A DNA stretch of 61,348 nucleotides, taken from positions 1 to 61,348 of the forward strand of contig JBCBBT010000014.1 in NCBI GenBank assembly GCA_038531315.1, written 5' to 3'. The notes below the pieces were generated by a model. The model saw only the letters and a program-made list of their open reading frames with translations, was not told the DNA's origin and did no database searches. This document shows positions 52,857 to 60,642 of the stretch, piece after piece (within the stretch, counting starts at the first letter, position 1; every line of letters starts with the position of its first letter). Origin of the DNA: JAJFFW01 sp038531315 (GTDB taxonomy: Bacteria > Pseudomonadota > Alphaproteobacteria > Caulobacterales > Parvularculaceae). Position numbers and translations under genes: made by a program.

Positions 52857-54508
52857 TGACCATAGCATCGGATCCTGCAAAACAACCGCCTTCTGTCTCA
52901 CGCGCGCCGGCGTCTGCCTGGACGCCCTTCCGCCATCGCGCATTTGCGCTCCTGTGGTCAGCGACCCTCATCTCAAATATCGGCACCTGGATGCACGATG
53001 TCGGCGCCGGATGGTTGATGACCACACTGACCCCCTCGCCGGCCGTTATCGCGCTTGTTCAGGCGGCGACAACCGCGCCCATTTTTCTCTTTGCGCTTTT
53101 CGCCGGCGCGCTTGCGGACAGAGTGGATAAAAAGCGCCTGCTGATCATCGTCAATATCTTTATGGCGGCTGTCGCCGGCCTCATGGCGCTCACCGTTCAG
53201 TGGGGGCTGATGACGCCGCCGCTCCTCGTCGCTTTCACATTTGCGCTTGGGGCCGGTGCGGCCTTCATGGCGCCCGCATGGCAAGCGATTGTGCCGGGTC
53301 TCGTCCCGCGCGAGGCGCTCCAGCCTGCGATCGCGTTGAATTCAATGGGCATCAATATCGCGCGCGCGATCGGTCCGGCCATCGCCGGTTTCCTGATCGC
53401 ATCAGTCGGGCTCGCGGCGCCGTTTTTGGCCAACCTCGCAAGCCTGCTGATTATCATCCTCGCGCTCTTCGTGTGGAAACCCGAAAATTCACGTGAAGAA
53501 AAGCTGCCTCCAGAGCCGATCTTCGCCGCCATGCTCACCGGCCTGCGTCACGCTTTCTACAATGACGCTTTGAAAGCGACGCTGGTGCGCGCCCTTGGAT
53601 TCTTTTTCTGCGCCAGCGCCTACTGGGCCTTGTTGCCCCTCATCGCAAAGGGCGTCGATGACGACCTTCTTGGCGGCGGAGCGCAGCTCTATGGCGTATT
53701 GTTGACGTCAACAGGTGCGGCGGCTGTTATCGGCGCTTTGACGCTGCCGTACCTGCGCAAGGCGATGAGCGCCGGCGCCCTTGTCAGCATCGGGACGATC
53801 GGCACAGCGCTGGCGCTTTTTATCTTCGCACTTTTTCCGTACACCCTGGCGGCGATTATCGGATCAGTACTCGCCGGCATGAGCTGGATCGCTGTTCTCA
53901 CATCACTGAATGTATCGGCGCAAACATCGCTGCCGAACTGGGTGCGCGCACGCGGGCTCGCTGTCTTGCTGATGGTTTTTTTCGGCTCCATGACGCTCGG
54001 CGCGACGGTCTGGGGACAGGTCGCCGAGATCATGAGCATCGCCTCAGCGCTGTTAGCGCCCGCCATCGGTCTCCTCATCATCTTACCGTTCATTCGCACC
54101 GTGAAACTCGGACTGGGTGAAGACCTAGATCTGACGCCGGCGATGCACTGGGCCGCGTTGCCCAGCCTTCCAACGAACGCCAGCGATCGCGGACCCGTCA
54201 TGATAATGATCGATTATCTAATCAAGGATGACGACAGGGCTGAATTTCTGGAAGCCATTCACAAACTAAAAGGCGAACGGTATCGCGATGGCGCTTATGA
54301 GTGGGGCATCGCTCAAGCTGCCGAGAATGCAAATCAGTGGACAGAGTATTTCTTCGTCTCAAGCTGGCTTGAACACGAGCGCCAACACACACGCGTCACC
54401 CACGCTGATCGCGATTTGCAGGCTGAAGTCCTCAAGTTTCATCACGGCGCCGTCGCGCCGCGTGTGACCCATCTCATCGCCCCACTGTTGAAAGGCTTAA
54501 CCACGTGA
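52856..54508 (+). CDS. MFS exporter (EntS/MFS_3 type)
   Basis: 550 aa. About 12 hydrophobic helices lie within residues 20-415, with ALADRVDKKRLL as the MFS loop 2-3 motif and NSMGINIARAIGPAIAGF as a family block. The last 100 residues (MIMIDYLIKDDDRAEFL to HLIAPLL) form a soluble antibiotic-monooxygenase-like domain usual for MFS_3 proteins. ATG 52856 is preferred over 52853 by spacing to GTGAGG. The stop overlaps the first XapX gene by 4 bp. It may export the product or substrate of the neighbouring hydrolases. Confidence 0.9.
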   Translation: MTIASDPAKQPPSVSRAPASAWTPFRHRAFALLWSATLISNIGTWMHDVGAGWLMTTLTPSPAVIALVQAATTAPIFLFALFAGALADRVDKKRLLIIVNIFMAAVAGLMALTVQWGLMTPPLLVAFTFALGAGAAFMAPAWQAIVPGLVPREALQPAIALNSMGINIARAIGPAIAGFLIASVGLAAPFLANLASLLIIILALFVWKPENSREEKLPPEPIFAAMLTGLRHAFYNDALKATLVRALGFFFCASAYWALLPLIAKGVDDDLLGGGAQLYGVLLTSTGAAAVIGALTLPYLRKAMSAGALVSIGTIGTALALFIFALFPYTLAAIIGSVLAGMSWIAVLTSLNVSAQTSLPNWVRARGLAVLLMVFFGSMTLGATVWGQVAEIMSIASALLAPAIGLLIILPFIRTVKLGLGEDLDLTPAMHWAALPSLPTNASDRGPVMIMIDYLIKDDDRAEFLEAIHKLKGERYRDGAYEWGIAQAAENANQWTEYFFVSSWLEHERQHTRVTHADRDLQAEVLKFHHGAVAPRVTHLIAPLLKGLTT

Positions 54509-54735
54509 CCAACACCCGCGTTCTCGTCGGCTTTGCGCTCGCCTTCGCTATTGGCGTCCTATGTCGTCTCGCTGGCGTGCCGCTGCCTGCCCCGCCCGCG
54601 ATCATTGGAGCCCTCCTCGTTGTCGCAATGACCGTCGGGTATCTGCTCGCGGATCGATACGGCGCCCATCGCCCCCACACGCAGGCGCATAATTGCGGCG
54701 GTCCAACGGGGCGCGGCGCGTCAAAAGTCAATTAA
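54505..54735 (+). CDS. XapX domain membrane protein (first copy)
   Basis: 76 aa. Two short hydrophobic helices with the XapX hallmark VPLPAPPAIIGALLVV, then a tail with HRPHTQAHNCGGPTGRG. The family (DUF1427) is unassigned in function but recurs beside isochorismatase-like and pirin genes. It is coupled to the MFS exporter by a 4-bp overlap. Confidence 0.86.
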   Translation: MTNTRVLVGFALAFAIGVLCRLAGVPLPAPPAIIGALLVVAMTVGYLLADRYGAHRPHTQAHNCGGPTGRGASKVN

Positions 54736-54751
54736 CGCAAAGGAATAACAG

Positions 54752-54919
54752 ATGACCGCTCTACTTGGCGTTTTATTGGGCCTTGGCATCGGCGCCGGAT
54801 GCCGATGGTTCGACTTGCCGCTGCCTGCGCCGCCCAAACTCGTCGGCGCGCTACTCGTTGTCTTCATGACCAGCGGCTTTTTGCTGAGCGATTTGACGCT
54901 TGCGTATCTCGCCGACTGA
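54752..54919 (+). CDS. XapX domain membrane protein (second copy)
   Basis: 55 aa, read from ATG 54752 to TGA 54919. LPLPAPPKLVGALLVVFMTSG repeats the XapX core (shown by LPLPAPPKLVGALL), with a short C-terminus lacking the Cys/His tail of the first copy. AAAGGA lies about 9 nt upstream. The 16-bp gap and matching helix pattern suggest a tandem duplication that diverged in its tail. Confidence 0.82.
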   Translation: MTALLGVLLGLGIGAGCRWFDLPLPAPPKLVGALLVVFMTSGFLLSDLTLAYLAD

Positions 54920-54937
54920 CCGATGGGAGAATAAACG

Positions 54938-55027
54938 GTGTTGGGTCGTACGTTTCAAAAAACCGAGATGATGATCGCGGTGATGATTGTCCTCCAGACT
55001 GAATTCTCAACGCCGCAGGAGCGGTGA
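54938..55027 (+). CDS. Possible 29-aa leader peptide
   Basis: A GTG-start frame (MLGRTFQKTEMMIAVMIVL..) with GGGAGA 9 nt upstream ends 2 bp before the porin ATG and contains the porin ribosome-binding site. It has a short hydrophobic stretch. It might be a coupling leader or chance. No family is recognised. Confidence 0.25.
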   Translation: MLGRTFQKTEMMIAVMIVLQTEFSTPQER

Positions 55028-55029
55028 AA

Positions 55030-56349
55030 ATGCGCTTATCATTGGTGATCTTTTTTTTGCTGGCGGCGCCCATGTCAGACGTTTGGGCGCAAAATCAAAC
55101 GCCTGATCAGTTTGATGTGACGACGACAGAAGAAAATGCGGAACCCTCCCTGACGCCATTTGAGTGGCTTGACTTGTCCGGTGAGCTTCGCGAACGCGCG
55201 ACTTTCATTTCCGATATCGAATTTGATCCCGCTAATGAAGATAACGGCGTTTTCTGGACACAGCGACTGAGCCTTACCGGCGATATCACGATAGCGCCCT
55301 GGCTTAGAAGTCGCGTGACCTTCCTGAGCGCCCTCCAGGAAGGCGGGGAGCTAAGCCCCGTGGAACGCAATGTGCTCGACTTGCAGGAAGGCTATGTGGA
55401 GATCGGCCAAAATGCAGCGTTTCTTCGGGTTGGCCGCCAGGAGTTGAAGCTTGGGTCCTCCCGCCTTGTCAGCGATCGCAATGGCACGAATGTGAAGCGG
55501 ACCTGGGATGGCGTGCGCGCGTCGGTCGATTTGGACGCCTGGCGCATCGACGCATTCGGTTTGCAGGAAGTCCGCGTCGATCAAACCGGCGTATTCAATG
55601 ACAACAGCAGCGACGAACGCCTGCTAGCCGGCCTCTACGCAACGCGGCCCATCCTTATCGGCGAGATCGACCTTTATTATCTTTATGCGGAGTTTGGGGA
55701 CCGCGAGACCATTGAAGCAACCGGCGATCAACGCCGCCACTCAATCGGTGCGCGCAGTTTCGGTGAACGCGGAAATATTTTCTGGAACTGGGAGGCTGTC
55801 TATCAGTTTGGCGCTCAGGAAAGCGCCGCCGGCGATGTCGATATCTCGGCCTGGACGCTCGCGGCGAACACTGGATACCGATTTGCGAACCTGCCCTGGT
55901 CGCCGGAGATTCTCCTCTCAACAAATGTCGCCTCGGGCGATGACGAACGAGGCGACGGCCGCCTTGGGACGTTCGACGCTTTGTTTCCGCGCGGCAGTTA
56001 TTTCTCAGAGCTTGCGCTTCTTGGTCCAAGTAATTTTTTCAATGTGCATCCCTATTTGAAGGCGCACCCACGCGATGACCTGCTCGTCTTTGTCGATGTG
56101 AATTTCTTCTGGCGGCTGGACACCGACGACGGCGTCTTTGGCCCCGCCGGCAATATTATCCGCCCGGGCGGCGCATCTGACGCCCGCTTCGTCAACACCT
56201 CCGTTTCAGCAGGGATCGAATGGGAAGCAAACGAACACTTGTTCTTCAGCGTTCTCTACACGCACTCAGAGCCCGGGCGCTTCATCATTGAGACCGGCCC
56301 AAGCGACCCGATCGATTTTGTCGAATTCACCGCCAGTTTCAGATTTTAA
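55030..56349 (+). CDS. Alginate-export-type outer-membrane porin
   Basis: 439 aa. Signal peptide about 1-20 (DVWAQNQ). The barrel shows the alginate_exp pattern: LDLQEGYVEIGQNAAFLRVGRQEL (shown by EGYVEIG and VGRQEL), TWDGVRASVDLDAWR and a last strand FVEFTASFRF ending in Phe. It is an 18-strand anionic-polymer type porin in the alginate system, but alginate genes are absent, so the solute is open. It starts after AGGAG and precedes the exported amidohydrolase by 13 bp. Confidence 0.85.
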   Translation: MRLSLVIFFLLAAPMSDVWAQNQTPDQFDVTTTEENAEPSLTPFEWLDLSGELRERATFISDIEFDPANEDNGVFWTQRLSLTGDITIAPWLRSRVTFLSALQEGGELSPVERNVLDLQEGYVEIGQNAAFLRVGRQELKLGSSRLVSDRNGTNVKRTWDGVRASVDLDAWRIDAFGLQEVRVDQTGVFNDNSSDERLLAGLYATRPILIGEIDLYYLYAEFGDRETIEATGDQRRHSIGARSFGERGNIFWNWEAVYQFGAQESAAGDVDISAWTLAANTGYRFANLPWSPEILLSTNVASGDDERGDGRLGTFDALFPRGSYFSELALLGPSNFFNVHPYLKAHPRDDLLVFVDVNFFWRLDTDDGVFGPAGNIIRPGGASDARFVNTSVSAGIEWEANEHLFFSVLYTHSEPGRFIIETGPSDPIDFVEFTASFRF

Positions 56350-56362
56350 GCGAGGAGCCCCC

Positions 56363-58240
56363 ATGACCAGATCGATTATCACCCCCGCAACGCCCTCCCG
56401 TCGAGAAGTCGTATTGGGCGGCGGCGCCAGCCTCGTCGCGCTCGCTGCTTGCGGCGCGGCGCGCGCCGGCGCCGAAGCAAAAACAGGGACGCCCGATCTT
56501 GTCATACGCGACGCCAATATCATTACACAGGATAGCGTTCGTCCGCGCGCCCAGGCGCTTGCGGTCAGAAACGGTCTGATCAGCGCGGTCGGCGACAATG
56601 ACGAAATTGTTGCGCTCGCCGGCCGATCGACACAGACGATATCTGCCGGCGGGCGAACGCTTATTCCCGGTTTGAACGATAGCCACCAACACCCGACCCG
56701 CGCCGGTCGGTTTTTTGCCACCGAGTTGCGATGGGACGGGCTTGCGTCTCTGGAACACGGCCTCAACATGATACGCGCCGCAGCGTCGAAGACGCCCGCC
56801 GGGCAATGGGTTCGCGTCATTGGCGGCTGGTCGCCGCACCAATTCAGGGAAAAACGTCTCCCGACGCCGGCCGACCTCACGAAAGCCGCTCCGGATACGC
56901 CAGTCTATGTCCTGTTTCTTTATTCGCAGGGGTATTTGAACAAGAAGGCGGTTGAAGTCCGCGGTCTCACCGGTGATACGCCCGCCCCGCCGGGCACGCG
57001 CTATGAGTTTACCCCTGACGGCGGCTGTATTCTTCACGCTGTTCCGAACCCGGACCTGCTCTATGGCTCCATTGGCGCACTCCCGGCCTTGAGCGCAGAA
57101 GATCAGGCTCTTTCCACCAAACATTATTATCGGGAACTCAACCGCTTTGGCCTGACGTCGGTCATCGACGCGGGCGGCGGCGGCCACCATTTCCCGGAGG
57201 ATTATTCCGGGTCACAAGCACTTGCCGTGAGCGGCGACTTACCGGTGCGTATCTCAAAGTATCTCTTCCCACAGCGTAAAGGCGCCGAGCTTGAAGAATT
57301 CGAGACGTGGACGGAGGAATGGCAAGCAGGCGTCAACCGGGCGGAAGACCTGCTGCACGGCTATGAGGTCGAAGGCGGCGGTGAGTTTCTCGCCTGGGCG
57401 GCGGGCGACTATGAGAACTTTCTCGCCGACCGCCCTGATTTTAGCGACCGAAAGGATTGGGATGTCCAACTTCTGGCGGTCACGCGGCATCTGTTGCGCC
57501 ATCGCTGGCCGCTGCGCATTCACGCCACTTACGATGAGTCCATGAACAATATTCTCAACGTCTTCGAAAAGGCGCACGCGCTGGAGGTCGCAGAAGGGCG
57601 CGACGGGTTCGGCGGCGTGCGCTGGGCATTCGATCACGGCGAAACTCTCAAACGGCCAACCATCCAGCGCATCAAGGCCATGGGCGGCGGCATCGCCATG
57701 CAGGCGCGAATGGCCTATGCGGGCGAGTATTTTCTCGACCGCTACGGACCGGATGCAACACGCAACGCCCCACCGATGCGGGATGTCATCGAGGCCGGCG
57801 TGCCGCTCGGATTGGGCACTGACGGGACCCGCGTCGCCAGCTATAATCCATGGGTCGCGCTCTACTGGGCGACGACTGGGCGTTCGCTCGGCGGTACGCA
57901 GCTCCACGGCCCCCGCCACCAACTCACGCGTGAAGAAGCGCTGTTCCACTACACCGTCGGCTCCGCCTGGTTTAGCCGCGAAGAACGCCTGAAAGGGCGG
58001 CTCAAGGCAGGTCAGTATGCGGATTTTGCCCTGTTGAACGCTCCCTATCTGGAGGTCGCTGACGAGGATTTGAAATCGATCGAGGCCGATCTGACTGTCA
58101 CTGGCGGCAAGACCGTTTATGGTGCGGGCGACTTCGCCGGCCTTGCAGACTCCCTGCCGGAAATCCAACCCGCCTGGAGCCCAGTACGGGACTTTGGCGG
58201 ATATCAGACGCGGCGAGACGTTGAGCCGAGAAAAGGTTAA
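56363..58240 (+). CDS. Tat-exported YtcJ-type amidohydrolase lipoprotein
   Basis: 625 aa. The N-terminus has the twin-arginine motif SRREVVLGG and then a lipobox LAAC at about residue 31, predicting a folded, metal-loaded lipoprotein outside the cytoplasm. The metal residues are His108 and His110 (NDSHQHP) and Asp487 (GTDGTRVASYNPW). It aligns block for block with the cytoplasmic paralogue at 50680 (for example QWVRVIGGWS), without the Cys/His-rich tail. GAGGAG precedes the start. It would act next to the porin encoded just upstream. Confidence 0.88.
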   Translation: MTRSIITPATPSRREVVLGGGASLVALAACGAARAGAEAKTGTPDLVIRDANIITQDSVRPRAQALAVRNGLISAVGDNDEIVALAGRSTQTISAGGRTLIPGLNDSHQHPTRAGRFFATELRWDGLASLEHGLNMIRAAASKTPAGQWVRVIGGWSPHQFREKRLPTPADLTKAAPDTPVYVLFLYSQGYLNKKAVEVRGLTGDTPAPPGTRYEFTPDGGCILHAVPNPDLLYGSIGALPALSAEDQALSTKHYYRELNRFGLTSVIDAGGGGHHFPEDYSGSQALAVSGDLPVRISKYLFPQRKGAELEEFETWTEEWQAGVNRAEDLLHGYEVEGGGEFLAWAAGDYENFLADRPDFSDRKDWDVQLLAVTRHLLRHRWPLRIHATYDESMNNILNVFEKAHALEVAEGRDGFGGVRWAFDHGETLKRPTIQRIKAMGGGIAMQARMAYAGEYFLDRYGPDATRNAPPMRDVIEAGVPLGLGTDGTRVASYNPWVALYWATTGRSLGGTQLHGPRHQLTREEALFHYTVGSAWFSREERLKGRLKAGQYADFALLNAPYLEVADEDLKSIEADLTVTGGKTVYGAGDFAGLADSLPEIQPAWSPVRDFGGYQTRRDVEPRKG

Positions 58241-58244
58241 AGCC

Positions 58245-59177
58245 ATGAGCTGGAATAAATCAGAGACGCCCGCTTGCCCGGAAGAAGGATGCGGCGGCGC
58301 TGTTGAAACCCTTATTGTTCCAAGGTCCCGCGACCTCGGCGGCTTTGAAGTGCGGCGCGCCCTCCCGTCGCCGAAACGACAACTGGTCGGCCCCTTTATT
58401 TTCTTCGATCAAATGGGACCAGCCGAGTTCTTGCGCGATGGCGGCATTGACGTCAGGCCCCACCCGCATATTGGCCTCGCCACCGTAACCTATCTATTTC
58501 GGGGTGAGTTTCAGCACAACGACTCTCTGGGTACCGATCAGATGATTTATCCCGGTGAGGTCAACTGGATGATCGCCGGCAAAGGGATTACGCATTCGGA
58601 GCGCACGAGCGCCGAGACCCGCGCTGGCCGCCATTCTCTCTACGGCATTCAAACCTGGGTGGCGTTGCCAGCGTCTCATGAAGACACCGATCCTGCTTTT
58701 GAACATCAGGGAAAGAAAGCGCTTCCATTGATCGAAGACGGCGGCAATACCGTGCGCCTGATACTCGGAACCGCCTATGGCGAGCGCGCGCCGGTAAAGA
58801 CCTTCACCGAAATGTTCTACGCCGATGCGACGCTCACGCCTCGCGGGCGCCTGCCGCTGCCCGACAATCACGAAGATCGCGCGGTCTACGTCCTTGAAGG
58901 GAGCGTTGAAATCGCTGGCGACATTTTCGAAGCCGGCCGCATGATGGTGTTTCGCCCCGGCGATGCGATCGCGGTCACTGCCGGAGAAACTGGCGCCCGG
59001 TTGATGCTCCTCGGCGGCGCGACGCTCAGCGAACCGCGTCACATTTTCTGGAACTTTGTGTCCTCGTCGCCAGAAAAGATCGAAGCCGCAAAACATGAAT
59101 GGCGACGCGGTGATTGGAAAAACGGACAGTTCTCCCTTCCCCCCGGCGACGATCAGGAATTTATTCCGTTGGACTGA
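58245..59177 (+). CDS. Pirin family protein (second copy, longer)
   Basis: 310 aa bicupin of the classical pirin type. The metal-binding RPHPHIGLATVTYLFRG and the Glu of YPGEVNWMIAGKGITHSER are intact. The N-terminus has an extra CPEEGCGG. It follows the exported amidohydrolase by 4 bp (AAAGG upstream). It differs from the YhaK-like pirin at the other end of the cluster, so the two are probably not redundant. Confidence 0.88.
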   Translation: MSWNKSETPACPEEGCGGAVETLIVPRSRDLGGFEVRRALPSPKRQLVGPFIFFDQMGPAEFLRDGGIDVRPHPHIGLATVTYLFRGEFQHNDSLGTDQMIYPGEVNWMIAGKGITHSERTSAETRAGRHSLYGIQTWVALPASHEDTDPAFEHQGKKALPLIEDGGNTVRLILGTAYGERAPVKTFTEMFYADATLTPRGRLPLPDNHEDRAVYVLEGSVEIAGDIFEAGRMMVFRPGDAIAVTAGETGARLMLLGGATLSEPRHIFWNFVSSSPEKIEAAKHEWRRGDWKNGQFSLPPGDDQEFIPLD

Positions 59178-59616
59178 TCACGGGATTGTTTCCCACATTC
59201 TCGATGGATTTACCCAAATTCTCCGATGCAAATCAGCGGGCTCAGTACAATTCACCTGCTTCCGTACAATTCACCTGCTTCCGTACAATGCCGACGCATC
59301 ATTGCATGACAGAAACATGGCATTTGGCGTCCGGCGCGATTGCGTGCGGTTGCGTCTGATCGGCCCAGAATATGACGGCGAAAGTCCGAATTCAAAAAAG
59401 GCTCAGTCATAGCTTCTTAAAACGCCGCCACGCATGGTTTTGAAGATTTCGTTTGCACAAAGGAACCGCTTTCAGGCTTTGGAACACAAAGGTCTTTGGA
59501 TTTATAGTCGGCAGCAGTGATCTCCCGGATTTTCGTTCGCCTCGCTGTGCTTAGACTTCAATCGCGCTACAACCATCGCCAATATCGCTATGACGCCCCC
59601 TTGAAGGAGCTAACAA
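59178..59616. other. Intergenic region after the second pirin gene
   Basis: No gene is seen. It contains a 19-bp unit, GTACAATTCACCTGCTTCC, at 59245-59263 and 59264-59282, plus a 7-base partial third unit. The rest has no recognised structure. No strong terminator is visible. Confidence 0.6.
59245..59289. repeat. 19-bp tandem repeat, 2.4 copies
   Basis: GTACAATTCACCTGCTTCC occurs twice exactly in tandem and is followed by GTACAAT. It is probably a replication-slippage duplication. Confidence 0.85.
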
Positions 59617-60273
59617 ATGGACGCCGCTGTCGACGTATTCTGGTCTTTCCGTAGCCCTTACTCTTATCTTGCAACCCCGGACCTGCTGCGGCTCCGCGAC
59701 GACTTCGATGTCGATGTACGGCTCAGACCCGTGCTTCCGATCGCAGTTCGCAGCAAGGAAACGCTTTTTACCAACGATAAAAGCCGAGTACGGTATATCT
59801 TGATGGATTCAACCCGCCGTGCGGAGTATCTCGGTATGAAAATCGGTTTTCCCTCACCCGATCCCGTTGTTCAGGAATTTGAAACATTCGAAGTCGCCGA
59901 AGAACAGCCTCATATCCACCGCCTGACAGGCCTTGGCGTGGAAGCGCACAAACGCGGGCGCGGCATTGATTTCGCTTTTCACGTATCGCACCTGATTTGG
60001 GGCGGTGCGCCGGGCTGGAACGAAGGCGAACGGTTGGCTGAAGCGACCGCAATGGCAGGGCTCGATTTGGCGGATATGGACGCGGCGATCGCCGGTAATA
60101 ATCACACGGCCGAGATTGAGGCCAATCATGCGGCGCTCGAGGCGGCGGGCGGCTGGGGCGTGCCGACAATGGTCTTCAACAACGAACCGTTTTTTGGTCA
60201 GGACAGGATCAACACCTTGCGCTGGCGTCTTGACAAGACTGGCCTCGCCAAAGCCGCCGGCAAATCGAATTAA
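59617..60273 (+). CDS. 2-hydroxychromene-2-carboxylate isomerase-like DsbA/GST-kappa protein
   Basis: 218 aa. Opening with VDVFWSFRSPYSYL, the Ser-containing active-site segment of HCCA isomerases and kappa-class GSTs. Later blocks are GWNEGERLAEATAMAGLD and GGWGVPTMVFNNEPFFGQDR. The family acts on aromatic ring-fission products with glutathione, or as a glutathione transferase. No naphthalene-type dioxygenase genes are here, so the specific substrate is unassigned. AAGGAG is 8 nt upstream. It is monocistronic as far as can be seen. Confidence 0.85.
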   Translation: MDAAVDVFWSFRSPYSYLATPDLLRLRDDFDVDVRLRPVLPIAVRSKETLFTNDKSRVRYILMDSTRRAEYLGMKIGFPSPDPVVQEFETFEVAEEQPHIHRLTGLGVEAHKRGRGIDFAFHVSHLIWGGAPGWNEGERLAEATAMAGLDLADMDAAIAGNNHTAEIEANHAALEAAGGWGVPTMVFNNEPFFGQDRINTLRWRLDKTGLAKAAGKSN

Positions 60274-60642
60274 ACGCACTGTTGAAATTGCGGATTTTCT
60301 GATCGTTTGGCACGCCAACGCTCTGCCGAGAAGTCGTCGTTGAAAAAGTCATGCAGATTTTGGCGAGGGCAGCGATCGCCGAGACTGGAGAAGCCGGCGT
60401 CGACGCCACTTTCGAAAGCACCCGGCGCGGAAGCGATATCGACGCCGCAATCGCGAGCGCCGGCATGACAATGGCGAACGCCGGCATGCTGGGGGTTTTG
60501 CCCGCGATGCGCCCGGTTGCGGGGGGCTTGTCGCTCGCATAATCTGGTCCCCCACAAGCGATCATCTCAAAAATTGGGACACAAATCTGACGCCAAACAG
60601 AATGACGCTCTCAACATTCGCGCGTCGAAAAAGAATACAATT
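60274..60642. other. Intergenic region before the sulfatase
   Basis: No recognisable gene. Both strands have open frames of 60-118 codons without family resemblance. Two near-identical 15-mers, GCGAGCGCCGGCATG and GCGAACGCCGGCATG, lie close together near 60450-60490. A degraded gene is possible but cannot be shown. Confidence 0.5.

Noticed and set aside
50680..58240. The two YtcJ genes as ends of a composite transposon
   Set aside because: They are same-orientation diverged paralogues without flanking repeats or transposase. Gene duplication explains them better.
60351..60542. 63-codon plus-strand frame before the sulfatase
   Set aside because: No ribosome-binding site, low complexity (Ala/Gly repeats) and no recognised family. 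It may be a decayed remnant, but this cannot be shown.
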